Below, piece by piece: positions 45,229-54,418 of a stretch of 64,000 nucleotides of DNA (within the stretch, counting starts at the first letter, position 1; each line of letters begins with the position of its first letter). The DNA is taken from NCBI RefSeq assembly GCF_009688945.1, contig NZ_AP021874.1, forward strand, positions 496,001 through 560,000, read 5' to 3'. Both the position numbers and the translations under genes were made by a program. Under the pieces are notes generated by a model. That model made no database searches and was not told the origin of the DNA. It worked only from the letters and a program-made list of their open reading frames with translations. This DNA comes from Desulfosarcina alkanivorans (GTDB taxonomy: Bacteria; Desulfobacterota; Desulfobacteria; Desulfobacterales; Desulfosarcinaceae).

Positions 45229-45816
45229 ATGAGCAACATGGCCGCATCACCGGGTGCACATTTGATTCTTGGGGTCACCGGGGCTTCGGGCATGCACGCC
45301 TCGCGTCTGCTGGTGGAAAAATCCAGCTGGCCCATAGACCTGGTCACCAGTCGGTGGGGCCGGGAGGTTGCCGGCACCGAGATCGGCGGTATCGACGCCA
45401 TTGAAGCGAAAGCGGCCCGGGTATTTGCACCGGACGACCTATACGCACCGCTGTCGTCCGGGTCGGTGCCGTCCGCCGGGATGGTGGTGCTGCCCTGTTC
45501 GGCGCACACCCTGGCCCAGATGGCGGCCGGTCTGGGGGACAGCCTGATCACCCGGGCGGCCCACTGCCAGATGAAAGAACGCCGGCCCCTGATCGTCTGC
45601 CTGCGCGAAGCACCGCTGACCCTGATCGACCTGGAAAATGCCCGGCGGATCGCCGCGGCCGGTGCCGTGATCATGCCCATGTGCCCACCCTTTTTCATGT
45701 TTGCCGGATCCGATCCCCAATCGGTGTCCATGGATGCCCTCCTGGAGGCCTTCGTTGATCGGGTGCTGGCCCTGGTGGGCCAGCAAGCGGCCCGCACCTG
45801 GGAGGACGTCCGTTGA
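45229..45816 (+). CDS. ubiX: flavin prenyltransferase UbiX-like
   Basis: UbiX makes the prenylated FMN cofactor used by UbiD decarboxylases. The 195-residue protein has GVTGASGMHASRLL at the N-terminus, a VVLPCSAHTLAQMAAGLGDSL segment and ERRPLIVCLREAPLTLIDL, all typical. It lies immediately upstream of and overlaps the UbiD gene by 4 bp, so cofactor maker and user are coupled. In this locus the pair probably decarboxylates the menaquinone intermediate. Confidence 0.95.
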   Translation: MSNMAASPGAHLILGVTGASGMHASRLLVEKSSWPIDLVTSRWGREVAGTEIGGIDAIEAKAARVFAPDDLYAPLSSGSVPSAGMVVLPCSAHTLAQMAAGLGDSLITRAAHCQMKERRPLIVCLREAPLTLIDLENARRIAAAGAVIMPMCPPFFMFAGSDPQSVSMDALLEAFVDRVLALVGQQAARTWEDVR

Positions 45817-47594
45817 GTTTTATCGACCTGCGCGACTTTCTGGCCCATCTGGAGAAAGCAGGGGACCTGGCCCGCATCCGGGTGCCCGTGGACGCCGACC
45901 AGGAGATGACCATCATCCAGCACCGGGCCATGGCGGCCGGGGGGCCGGCGCTTCTTTTTGAAAATGTGGTCGGCTCCCCTTATCGCGTGGTCACCAGTCT
46001 GTTCGGCACCCGCCGACGGACCGACCTGGCTTTCGGCGGCGATCCGGCCGCACTGGGTCAGCGGGTGCTGCGCCTCTCCAGAACCCTGATGCCGCCGAGC
46101 GTCAAAGGCATGGTCAGGGCCCGGCGCGATCTGCTGGCCCTTTCAACCGCACGCATGCGCAAGGTGGGCAACGGTCCGATCATGGACACCGTGGCCGACC
46201 CGCCCGATTTGAATCGGCTGCCGGTGCTTACCTGCTGGCCCGATGACGGCGGGCCCTTTTTCACCCTTCCGCTGGTGCACACCACCGATCCGGACAACGG
46301 GTCGGGCAATCTGGGCATCTATCGGCTGCAGCGATTCGATGGCCGCAGTACCGGCATGCACTGGCAGATCGAAAAAGGCGGCGGCTTCCACTTTCACCGG
46401 GCCTCGTCCATGAACCGGCCCCTGCCGGTGAGCGTGATTCTCGGCGGTCCGCCGTCGCTGATCGCCGCGGCCGTGACCGCGCTGCCCGAAGGGATTGACG
46501 AACGGCTGCTGGCGGCCTACATGATGAACCGGCCCCTGGACGTCATCCACCGCAGTGCCACCGGCCACCGGGTGCCTGCCCGGGCCGAATTCATTCTCGA
46601 AGGCACCGTGACCCCCGGCGACATGCAATGGGAGGGGCCTTTCGGCGATCACTTCGGCCACTACTCCCATGCGGCGGACTACCCGGTGTTCCGGGTCCGT
46701 CGGGTACTGGCACGCAAGGACGCCATTTTTCCGGCCACGGTGGTCGGCAAACCGGTTCAGGAGGATTTCTACATGGGGGAGGCCATCCAGGAGATGACCC
46801 TGCCCCTGCTGAAAATCATCCGACCGGCGGTTGCCGACCTGTGGGCTTACCCGGAAACGGGTTTTCACGCCCTGGCGGTGATGTCGGTGGACGAACGGTA
46901 TCCCCGAGAGGCGCTCAAGCACACCCTGGGGATGCTGGGAGAGGGCCAGGTATCGTTGACCAAGGTGATGATCACCGTAGACCGCCGGGTGAATGTGCGG
47001 GACATGGCGGCGGTGAGCCACGCCTTGTGGCGGCACCTGGATGCACGGTCCGGTATTCACCTGCTGGCGCCCACGGCCCAGGATACCCTGGACTTCACCG
47101 GACCGGCCATGAACACCGGCAGCCGCCTGATTCTCATGGCCACCGGGGGGGATGGCCGACCCCTTCGGGGCGAACCGCCCCGGCATGTTCCCGCGCCGGC
47201 CGACCTGCATCCGCACGTGCGCGACACGGCCGCCCTCGGCCCCGCCTTTCTGATGGTTCAGGTGAAGGCGGCCTGCCGGGACATCGCGCCTCTTCGCCGG
47301 CAGCTGCGGCACCACCGGTCAGCCAGGGATTACCTGTTTCATATCATCGTCTCCGACGATGTCCCCCTGACGGATCGAACCCTCATGCTGTGGGGCTGGT
47401 TTACCCGTTTCGACCCGCTGGCGGATCTTTATCCGGCCGGTCGGACCGTTGTCGGCAACCGGCTGATTTTCGATTTTCCCATTACCATTGACGCCCGCTG
47501 GAAAACAGGGTATCCCAAGCCCGTTGAATTTGATCCGGACGTTGAAAAGCGGGTGGACCGGATGTGGAAGACGCTCGGCCTGCCTGATTGCTGA
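45813..47594 (+). CDS. ubiD: UbiD family menaquinone biosynthesis decarboxylase
   Basis: A prenyl-FMN-dependent decarboxylase, probably removing the carboxyl group of the prenylated 6-naphthoate. The 593-residue protein begins FIDLRDFLAHLEKAGDLARI and has YRLQRFDGRSTGMHWQIEKG, the EGPFGDHFGHYSHA segment and DERYPREALKHTLG near the C-terminal third. The TTG start at 45813 overlaps the ubiX TGA and has GGGAGGA seven bases upstream. Length is longer than E. coli UbiD but normal for futalosine-type homologues. Confidence 0.93.
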   Translation: MSFIDLRDFLAHLEKAGDLARIRVPVDADQEMTIIQHRAMAAGGPALLFENVVGSPYRVVTSLFGTRRRTDLAFGGDPAALGQRVLRLSRTLMPPSVKGMVRARRDLLALSTARMRKVGNGPIMDTVADPPDLNRLPVLTCWPDDGGPFFTLPLVHTTDPDNGSGNLGIYRLQRFDGRSTGMHWQIEKGGGFHFHRASSMNRPLPVSVILGGPPSLIAAAVTALPEGIDERLLAAYMMNRPLDVIHRSATGHRVPARAEFILEGTVTPGDMQWEGPFGDHFGHYSHAADYPVFRVRRVLARKDAIFPATVVGKPVQEDFYMGEAIQEMTLPLLKIIRPAVADLWAYPETGFHALAVMSVDERYPREALKHTLGMLGEGQVSLTKVMITVDRRVNVRDMAAVSHALWRHLDARSGIHLLAPTAQDTLDFTGPAMNTGSRLILMATGGDGRPLRGEPPRHVPAPADLHPHVRDTAALGPAFLMVQVKAACRDIAPLRRQLRHHRSARDYLFHIIVSDDVPLTDRTLMLWGWFTRFDPLADLYPAGRTVVGNRLIFDFPITIDARWKTGYPKPVEFDPDVEKRVDRMWKTLGLPDC

Positions 47595-47648
47595 ACCAGA
47601 AAAGCCCGGCCGTTCAAGGGGCGGTTGGACCGATAGGAACCCTCTGCC

Positions 47649-48731
47649 ATGGGCAACCTGATATTTGAGCAGGCGCTGGAAAAAGGATCCCGCTGTGAGC
47701 GGCTCACGCGCGCAGAGGCTTACCGCCTGGCCGATGCGATCACTCCGGACCGGCTTCACCGGTTGGGAGCGGCGGCGCTGGAAAACCGTCAACGACGGTT
47801 TGGACGGCGGGCCACATATGTGTTCAACCTGCAGATCAACCCCTCGAACATCTGCGGCAGCGGATGCACCTTCTGCAATTACGCCGCCTCAAAAAACGCC
47901 CCCCATGCCTATGTGCTGGAAGAACCGGAAATTTTCGAGAAGGTGCAGCGCCTCGGGCCCACCGAAGCCCACATTGTCGGCGGGTTGAACCAGATCTGGA
48001 ACTACCGGCGCAACCTGGAACTGGTGCGGTCCCTGCGTTCCCGGTTTGCGGGATTGCATATCAAGGCGTACACGGCCGTGGAGATCGACTATTTTGCCCA
48101 AACCGCCGGCTTGTCCACATCGACGGTGCTGGACCAGCTCAAGGAGGCCGGCATGGACGCCATGCCCGGCGGCGGCGCGGAGATCTTTTCCGATCGGCTC
48201 TACCGGCAGCACTGGAAAAACAAGACCAGCCCCGAAGGCTGGGTCCGCATTCACCAGCTGGCCCACGGCAAGGGAATCCCCACCAACGCCACCATGCTGT
48301 TCGGGTTTGGCGATACCTGGGACGAGCGCATCGAGCACCTGCTGATTCTCAGGCGGGCCCAGGACGTGTCCGGCGGTTTTGCCTGTTTTATTCCCCTGCC
48401 TTTTCAGCCGGGCAGCGGTCACTTCATCGAAGACGGCCCCACGCCGCTGGAAACCCTCGCGGTGCTGGCCATCTCGCGGCTGGTGCTGGACAATATCCCC
48501 CATTTGAAATCCTACTGGCCCATGACCGGTCTTGAAACCGGGGCGGCCGGATTGAGCTGGGGGGCCGACGACATGGACGGCACCATCAGCGAAGAGAGAA
48601 TTGCCCATCTGGCCGGTGCCGCCACGCCGGTAGGCCTGGCACGGAACAAGATGGTGGACACCATCAGTACGGCCGGATTCGTCCCCGTTGAGCGGGACGG
48701 GTTGTTCTCCCCTAAAGGAGAAGGGCAATGA
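47649..48731 (+). CDS. mqnE: aminofutalosine synthase MqnE
   Basis: A radical SAM enzyme joining 3-[(1-carboxyvinyl)oxy]benzoate and S-adenosylmethionine to make aminofutalosine. The 360-residue protein has the [4Fe-4S] motif CGSGCTFC after the QINPSNI strand, HIVGGLNQIWNY, and the AMPGGGAEIFSDRL block shared with MqnC. ATG is preceded by AGGAACC. It overlaps mqnA by 4 bp. Because MqnE makes aminofutalosine, a deaminase converting it to futalosine is expected elsewhere, as mqnB acts on futalosine. Confidence 0.94.
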   Translation: MGNLIFEQALEKGSRCERLTRAEAYRLADAITPDRLHRLGAAALENRQRRFGRRATYVFNLQINPSNICGSGCTFCNYAASKNAPHAYVLEEPEIFEKVQRLGPTEAHIVGGLNQIWNYRRNLELVRSLRSRFAGLHIKAYTAVEIDYFAQTAGLSTSTVLDQLKEAGMDAMPGGGAEIFSDRLYRQHWKNKTSPEGWVRIHQLAHGKGIPTNATMLFGFGDTWDERIEHLLILRRAQDVSGGFACFIPLPFQPGSGHFIEDGPTPLETLAVLAISRLVLDNIPHLKSYWPMTGLETGAAGLSWGADDMDGTISEERIAHLAGAATPVGLARNKMVDTISTAGFVPVERDGLFSPKGEGQ

Positions 48732-49516
48732 CCGTCCCGGTGGCCATGATACCCTATACCAACATGGCCCCTTACCGGCAGCTGGGTGAACCCGAGGGGT
48801 GCCGGTTTGTGCCGATGGTTCCCAGGGCGAGCATTGCGGCGCTGCTTTCGGGGGACGTGGCCGCGGCCGCCGTGCCGGTCGGCGGACTGAACGCCCTGGA
48901 CGGCGTGGTGGAAACGGTGGGACGCTTCGGCATTGCCGCCGATGGCGACGTCATGAGCGTGCTCCTTTTCTCACGCCTTCCCTTTGACGCGATGCATCGT
49001 CCACAGACCATCCGTATCACCGGAGAGACGGCCTCCAGCGTCCGGCTGCTGTATCTGCTGCTGGGGCAATGCCACGGGTTCGACAGGCTCCCTTACCTGG
49101 CCGCCGACGGCCAGGTGCCGGACGGTGAACTTCTGATCGGTGACCGGGCGCTGGTCAGGGGCCAGGCGGCCGGCGGCGCAGGATCGATTTACATCACTGA
49201 TCTTTCCCGCCGGTGGCGAGACATCCACGGGCTTCCCTTTGTCTTTGCCCGCTGGGTGGTGAGAAAAGATGCCCCCGGGCCGGTCAAATCGGCCATCGCC
49301 CGCTGGCTTGACGAATTCATGGATCGCGAGGCATCCCTCGTGGAACAGGCCGTACCGGCGGCCGCCGCCGCACTCGACCTCGCTCCCGACATCGTCCGGC
49401 GCTACTTTTCCGTCATCCGCCGGTGCCTCGGCGACCGGGACATCCAAGGGCAGGAACTGTTTTTCAGGACCATCGGGCGGCTTGGCCGGTCACCCCTTTT
49501 CCGAACCGCTCCATGA
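48728..49516 (+). CDS. mqnA: chorismate dehydratase MqnA
   Basis: Dehydrates chorismate to 3-[(1-carboxyvinyl)oxy]benzoate, the first step of the futalosine route. The 262-residue periplasmic-binding-protein-like fold has MIPYTNMAPYRQLG, the AALLSGDVAAAAVPVGGLN segment, and ELLIGDRAL in the second lobe. The start overlaps the mqnE stop as ATGA with AAAGGAGAA upstream. It shares fold and ancestry with MqnD at the start of the cluster. Confidence 0.93.
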   Translation: MTVPVAMIPYTNMAPYRQLGEPEGCRFVPMVPRASIAALLSGDVAAAAVPVGGLNALDGVVETVGRFGIAADGDVMSVLLFSRLPFDAMHRPQTIRITGETASSVRLLYLLLGQCHGFDRLPYLAADGQVPDGELLIGDRALVRGQAAGGAGSIYITDLSRRWRDIHGLPFVFARWVVRKDAPGPVKSAIARWLDEFMDREASLVEQAVPAAAAALDLAPDIVRRYFSVIRRCLGDRDIQGQELFFRTIGRLGRSPLFRTAP

Positions 49517-49540
49517 GATGAACGATGCGAGAATACGACC

Positions 49541-50647
49541 ATGACAACAGCCATGACATTGCCGGAGACATCTGAACGATACGATCGCAGGCAGGCACTG
49601 GAACTGCTTGCCGATCTGCCCATGGGAGAGTTGATGGCCCTGGCGCACCGGGAGCGGGTTCGCCGTTTTCCAGGGAAAACGGTGACCTTTGTTGTGGACA
49701 CCAATCCCAATTACACCAACGTCTGTGCCACCGGATGTGCCTTTTGTGCGTTTTTCCGGCAGCCCGGGGATGCGGACGCCTATCTGCTCGACCCCCGTGA
49801 GGTGGCCCAAAGGGTGAAAATCGCCGCCGATAAAGGGGCCACCACCGTACTGCTGCAAGGCGGCCATCATCCCCGGGTCGGCCTGAAAGACTGGCAGGCC
49901 TACATCGAAGCCATTCACAGCGCCTGTCCGCAGGTGCATATCCATCCGTTCAGCCCGGCGGAAATCGCCTTCATGGCAGAGAAGACGCACTGCCCGGTTT
50001 CCGAGGTGCTTCAGGCACTCTGGGACGCCGGCATTCGCACCATCCCCGGCGGAGGGGCAGAAATTCTCACCGAATCGGTCCGCAGGGTCATCGCTCCCCG
50101 GAAAGCCGGCACGGAGCAATGGCTCGACGTTTGTGAACAGGCCCATCGTATCGGATTCAAAACCACCGCCACCATGATGTACGGTCATGTGGAGACCGAC
50201 GGCGACATCATCGCGCATCTCCTCCGGTTGCGGGAACTCCAGGACCGTACCCAAGGATTCACCAGTTTTATCCCCTGGTCCTTCAAGCCGGGCCAAAGCC
50301 CCCTGGCCAGGCGGGTGAAACACCCCGTGCACCCGGCCAGATACGTGCGGATCATCGCCGTGGCCCGCCTGGTGCTGGACAATTTCCCCCACATCCAGAG
50401 TTCCTGGTTTTCAGAGAATATTCCGGCCGGGCAACTCGGGCTTCTGGCAGGCGCCGATGACTTCGGGGGCGTGCTGGTGGAAGAGCATGTGCACAGGGAG
50501 GCCGGGCACGACCGCCAGGCCACGGTGGCGAATGTGGTGACCATCATTCGCCGGGCCGGTTTCATCCCTGCAAGAAGGGACTCCCATTATCGGATTCGGG
50601 AAACCTTCGACCCGCCGGTGACGGTCGGCACCGGCGGCGGGGCCTGA
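49541..50647 (+). CDS. mqnC: dehypoxanthine futalosine cyclase MqnC
   Basis: A radical SAM enzyme that cyclises dehypoxanthine futalosine. The 368-residue protein has the cluster motif CATGCAFC, the TVLLQGGHHPRVGLKDWQAY block, IPGGGAEILTESVRR and FIPWSFKPGQSPL. It is a paralogue of MqnE, and both lie in the same operon. It closes the futalosine cluster; the following 270 bp hold no gene. Confidence 0.95.
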   Translation: MTTAMTLPETSERYDRRQALELLADLPMGELMALAHRERVRRFPGKTVTFVVDTNPNYTNVCATGCAFCAFFRQPGDADAYLLDPREVAQRVKIAADKGATTVLLQGGHHPRVGLKDWQAYIEAIHSACPQVHIHPFSPAEIAFMAEKTHCPVSEVLQALWDAGIRTIPGGGAEILTESVRRVIAPRKAGTEQWLDVCEQAHRIGFKTTATMMYGHVETDGDIIAHLLRLRELQDRTQGFTSFIPWSFKPGQSPLARRVKHPVHPARYVRIIAVARLVLDNFPHIQSSWFSENIPAGQLGLLAGADDFGGVLVEEHVHREAGHDRQATVANVVTIIRRAGFIPARRDSHYRIRETFDPPVTVGTGGGA

Positions 50648-50736
50648 TTGCAGCAAATCAAACCTCGGGTTATGTGCGAGCGGCACGAAGCGGTCCGGAC
50701 CGATCCGGCGAGACATTCAATCCGCGAACGATTTTT

Positions 50737-50757
50737 CGAACAGCGAACATCGAACGT
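50737..50757. repeat. short CGAAC tandem-like repeat in intergenic DNA
   Basis: CGAAC occurs at 50725, 50737, 50744 and 50751, the last three exactly 7 bp apart, within the gap between mqnC and the convergent MBL-fold gene. It is too short to call anything more than a degenerate repeat. Confidence 0.35.
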
Positions 50758-50919
50758 CCAATGCCGAAGGATGTGATCGCTTCGCTCCGTCGTTTGATAA
50801 AAAACGAGTTCATTGGCTGCCGCTAGTGAAGGGTGGTTTGAACACAGATTTTTGGGCCGGCGAGAAATTTTTCCCGAGCCGCCATCTATACTGGTGGAAG
50901 GGTTCCCGGCCGGTTGCGC

Positions 50920-51918
50920 CTATCCGCGGAATGCTTCTTCCGCTTCCATTTCCAACATCTCCGGACAGTCCGAATAGCGCGGGGAATAGTGAAACAGGCT
51001 GTATTGCTTCACCCGGCAGGCCCGGGCCAGTCGGCCGGCCTGGCGGGCCGTGAGGTGATTTTTCCGGCGGGCGATATCCCGGTCGTTGTCGGAAAAGGCC
51101 GCCTCCACGAACAGATGGTCCGCGCCTTGGGCCAGCGCGACCATTTTTTTCATGTTTTCGGGGGTTCCTGCCGCATCGGCAATGTACGCCAGGCGCTGCC
51201 CCGGTGAAACGCGGGCGATGGCCGCTTTCAGCGCTCCCAGGGACATGCCTTCCAGAGACGGCCCGGCCGTTGCCGGTATCCTGACGATCGTGTCCGGATT
51301 GGCGCCTTCGTACAGCAGGGCCTTGAATCGGTTCAGCCAGGGGCCCGGTGGCACCCGCAGGCGATCCAGCGCCGACTTGATGATATTGATGCGAAAACGT
51401 TCGTCCAGACGGAACGCGAGGACGGGCGTTCCGTGGTCAAGGTGAACGGCCCGCACGGTCAGGGCCGGTTCCCTTAACGCAATGCCGTCAAAGGGGGACT
51501 CCCGGATGCCGCCATCGGCCAGAAAACCGGTCTGGCAGGGGTATTGGCACGAGAGGGCGCGGTCCGGATGAATTTCGGTGGCATGCAGGGTGAATCGGTT
51601 GGCGTAGCCTTCAACAAGGTTCCAGCAGTAACCGGCCAGTTTGCCCGACAGGTTGGCCAGAAATCCCCGGGGCCCGTAAAGGAAGAGATCCTTGTCCCGG
51701 CCCAGCAGTATGCGCAGCACGCGGTCAAAGCCTGCAAAATGGTCCATATGCGTGTGGGTAATGAAAATATGGCTGATTTTGAGGATGTCGCGGGGGGCCA
51801 GGGCAGTGATATCTCCCAGATCGAACAGCAGGGCCCGATGCTGGTGGCGGAAGGGGACAAACAGGGCCGGATCGTCAAAGGGGCCGTTGACCAGACGCGG
51901 AAGGAAACTCGGGCCCAT
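50920..51918 (-). CDS. MBL-fold metallo-hydrolase, RNase Z-like
   Basis: A 332-residue metallo-beta-lactamase-fold protein with HTHMDHFAGFDR (zinc motif HxHxDH) near residue 55, a GPRGF segment, VRAVHLDHGTPVLAFRL, and late ligands in AYIADAAGT and HLTARQAG. The HLDHGTP and GP segments recall tRNase Z enzymes, but the N-terminus lacks the usual FLGTG start and is replaced by MGPSFLPRLVNGPFDDP. It probably acts on RNA or a phosphodiester; the exact substrate is open. It overlaps no neighbour; the next gene upstream stops 9 bp away. Confidence 0.8.
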   Translation of the reverse strand: MGPSFLPRLVNGPFDDPALFVPFRHQHRALLFDLGDITALAPRDILKISHIFITHTHMDHFAGFDRVLRILLGRDKDLFLYGPRGFLANLSGKLAGYCWNLVEGYANRFTLHATEIHPDRALSCQYPCQTGFLADGGIRESPFDGIALREPALTVRAVHLDHGTPVLAFRLDERFRINIIKSALDRLRVPPGPWLNRFKALLYEGANPDTIVRIPATAGPSLEGMSLGALKAAIARVSPGQRLAYIADAAGTPENMKKMVALAQGADHLFVEAAFSDNDRDIARRKNHLTARQAGRLARACRVKQYSLFHYSPRYSDCPEMLEMEAEEAFRG

Positions 51919-51926
51919 GCAGCGGC

Positions 51927-52346
51927 TCAGGGCAGGATCTGGGCCACCTGCTTATGAATACACAGGTAGATATCCGCATCCGAGCCGAAAATGTCCACAA
52001 CGGATTTATGGTTGATGAGCTTTTCTATAACGAATGCGGTGAGGTACAGGCTGACCACATTGGGTTGCTGGACCAGGTTCCGGAAAGGCGCAATCTGATA
52101 GTCCACGTCGAACTCGTCAGCATGGGAGAGGGTTTCCAGACACTGGACGAGCTGCTCTTCCAGCGCATTTTTATTGTTGGTCTCCACAAGGTGTTCTTCC
52201 ACCAGCTTCATGGCAATGGGACTGGCAAACCGGGCCGGGTCCTCCCTGACCATATTGATGGCAAGCCGCCGAGCATGTTCTTTGGAAGACTCGATTCTGG
52301 ACAGAATGCTGGATTCGCGGTTGCTGGGTCTAAACACTTTTGCCAT
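51927..52346 (-). CDS. conserved-looking hypothetical protein
   Basis: A 139-residue, mostly helical soluble protein (MAKVFRPSNRESSILSRIES..., ending CIHKQVAQILP). It has no metal motif, signal peptide or membrane segment. It lies 9 bp upstream of the MBL-fold gene in the same orientation, so the two are probably co-transcribed. I do not recognise a named family. Confidence 0.7.
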   Translation of the reverse strand: MAKVFRPSNRESSILSRIESSKEHARRLAINMVREDPARFASPIAMKLVEEHLVETNNKNALEEQLVQCLETLSHADEFDVDYQIAPFRNLVQQPNVVSLYLTAFVIEKLINHKSVVDIFGSDADIYLCIHKQVAQILP

Positions 52347-52505
52347 GGCTGGTCACCTGTTGTTAATGGATTGGTTACGCGCTTTCTCAGTAATCTTTAT
52401 AAATAAGATATTCAGGGCAATGCAAGTAAAAAAGGGGCATGTCGATTTAAAAAATCGACGCCCGCGGGGGACGGGCAGCACCGGCTGCACGCCACCGAAC
52501 CGGCG

Positions 52506-54230
52506 TCAGGATTCCGGGGCGAGATCTTCGACCATCAGCTGGAGGCGTTTTCTCCCCTTCCAGTAATTCCACTGTGGGCGATAGGCAATTTTTTCCAACC
52601 GGTTGGATGGCATCGGGCCGCCGGTAATATTGAACTGGATGGCCGGAAGCGTGTCTCCGGTGCCGGTTCCGCACTCCAGGACCATACGGCGATGGCGGTC
52701 ACCGACCGGTTTGCAGGCGTGAACCCGAACCCCGGTATCCATAAACAGGGGGTAGGGGTTGCCCTGGCCGAATGGACCGAGCCGCTCCAGGCTGGCCATC
52801 AGCGCCGGGGTGACCTGCCCGAGGGGGACCCGGGCGTCTATCGACAGCTTCGGTTCGACATCCTGATCGGTCATCATCCGGCCTACAATCGTTTCCAGCC
52901 GGTCCTTGAATGCCTTCGTGTTGGCGGATTTGAGGGACAGCCCGGCGGCCAGGGGATGCCCGCCGAAACGATCCAGGAGATCCCTGCACTGCTCGAGCGC
53001 CGCGGACAGATCGATACCGTCAATGCTGCGGCCCGATCCCTTGCTCGTGCCGTTTCGGGAACTGATGACCACGGCGGGGCGATTGAATTGCCGGACGAGC
53101 CGGGCCGCGACGATGCCCAGAATGCCCTCGTGCCAGCGGTCGCCATCGACCACCAGAACCGACCGGTCCAACCGGCCGGGAAAGGACGTCAGCCGGTCCA
53201 TGATGGACTCCAGCAGTTGGTTTTCCATGGTTTGCCGCCGGCTGTTGAGCCGGCAAAGGGCTCTGGCCAGGCGGGCGGCTTTTGGCCGGCTGTCGGCCAG
53301 CAGCAGTTCGCAGGCCATCCGCGCGTGGGCCAGACGGCCGGCCGCATTGAGACGGGGCGCCAGCTTGAAGGCGATGGATTCGGCGTCGACCGGTGTGCCC
53401 GGCGAACCGCTCATGCGCATCAATGCGTCGATACCGGGCCGTGCGTGCCGGTTGATCTGTTGAAGGCCGGCTGCGGTCAGGGTCCGGTTTTCACCGATCA
53501 GGGGGACGACATCGGCGACGGTGCCCAGCGCCACCAGATCACACAGCCTTTTCAGGTTCGGCTCCCTGCGGTGTTTCCAGAAACCCGCTGTCCTCAAATG
53601 GGTTCGCAGGGCGATGACCAGGTAAAAAGCGACCCCCACACCGGCCAGGGGCGCCAGATTCGACCGGCTGTCTTCCCGTTGGGGATTGACGACGGCGAGG
53701 GCCGCATCGGGCAGTTGGATGACGGGATGATGATCGGTGACGATGGTATGGATGCCGGCTTTGCGGGCCAGGGTGATGGCCTCGCCGCTGCCGGACCCGC
53801 AGTCGGCGGTAATGATCAGGTCCGTGCCGGTGGCCATGGCCCGGGTCCTGATGAAATCGGCTCCCAGACCATAGCCGTCGGCAATCCGATGGGGGATGTA
53901 ATAGCTGACCCGTGCACCGCAGCGTCTGAGAAAGGCGACCAGCAGGGCGGTGGCGGTAATGCCGTCCGCATCGTAATCGCCGTACACGAGGATTTTCTGG
54001 CCCGCTGCCAGCCCCCGGTGGATTCGACGGACGGCGGCCTCCATACCGGGCAGTTCCTGTGGCGGCGTCAGGCTGCTCAGGGACGGATTCATAAAACGGC
54101 TGGCCTCTTCACCGGATCCCACGCCGCGAATGGCCAGAAGCCTTGCAATCAATGGGCTGCAGCCGAGCTGGCGAGACAGGGTGCGAACGGTTTCCGGGCG
54201 TGGATTGTGAATCTGCCATTGTTTTTTCAT
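52506..54230 (-). CDS. recJ: single-stranded-DNA-specific exonuclease RecJ
   Basis: A 5'-3' exonuclease on single-stranded DNA, acting in recombination and mismatch repair. The 574-residue protein has the DHH-family motifs: GDYDADG (84-90), TADCG (141-145), DHH (166-168), then the DHHA1 domain with DRWHEGILGIVAARL and SSRNGTSKGSGRS. The ATG at 54230 (MKKQWQIHNPRPETV) gives the family N-terminus; a longer frame to 54419 has no family support. The ribosome binding site is weak. Confidence 0.94.
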   Translation of the reverse strand: MKKQWQIHNPRPETVRTLSRQLGCSPLIARLLAIRGVGSGEEASRFMNPSLSSLTPPQELPGMEAAVRRIHRGLAAGQKILVYGDYDADGITATALLVAFLRRCGARVSYYIPHRIADGYGLGADFIRTRAMATGTDLIITADCGSGSGEAITLARKAGIHTIVTDHHPVIQLPDAALAVVNPQREDSRSNLAPLAGVGVAFYLVIALRTHLRTAGFWKHRREPNLKRLCDLVALGTVADVVPLIGENRTLTAAGLQQINRHARPGIDALMRMSGSPGTPVDAESIAFKLAPRLNAAGRLAHARMACELLLADSRPKAARLARALCRLNSRRQTMENQLLESIMDRLTSFPGRLDRSVLVVDGDRWHEGILGIVAARLVRQFNRPAVVISSRNGTSKGSGRSIDGIDLSAALEQCRDLLDRFGGHPLAAGLSLKSANTKAFKDRLETIVGRMMTDQDVEPKLSIDARVPLGQVTPALMASLERLGPFGQGNPYPLFMDTGVRVHACKPVGDRHRRMVLECGTGTGDTLPAIQFNITGGPMPSNRLEKIAYRPQWNYWKGRKRLQLMVEDLAPES

Positions 54231-54418
54231 AGATGGGGCATATCTTATTAATCTTGCGTGAACAAGAACGAAAGCGCGTGGCTTGTTTCGAAGCCGGCCG
54301 GCTGGCCCCACGGCAAGAACAGACCTTGTGATGGAGGTGACGCCGGCCCCTGATGAAGACCGGCATCCTGCCGGCCAGATTCGGGTTGTCAACGGGAAAG
54401 TACAGGTGATAGAGGACA

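Noticed and set aside
50826..51053. Small open frame between mqnC and the MBL-fold gene
   Set aside because: Overlaps the end of the MBL-fold gene on the other strand and has no family features.
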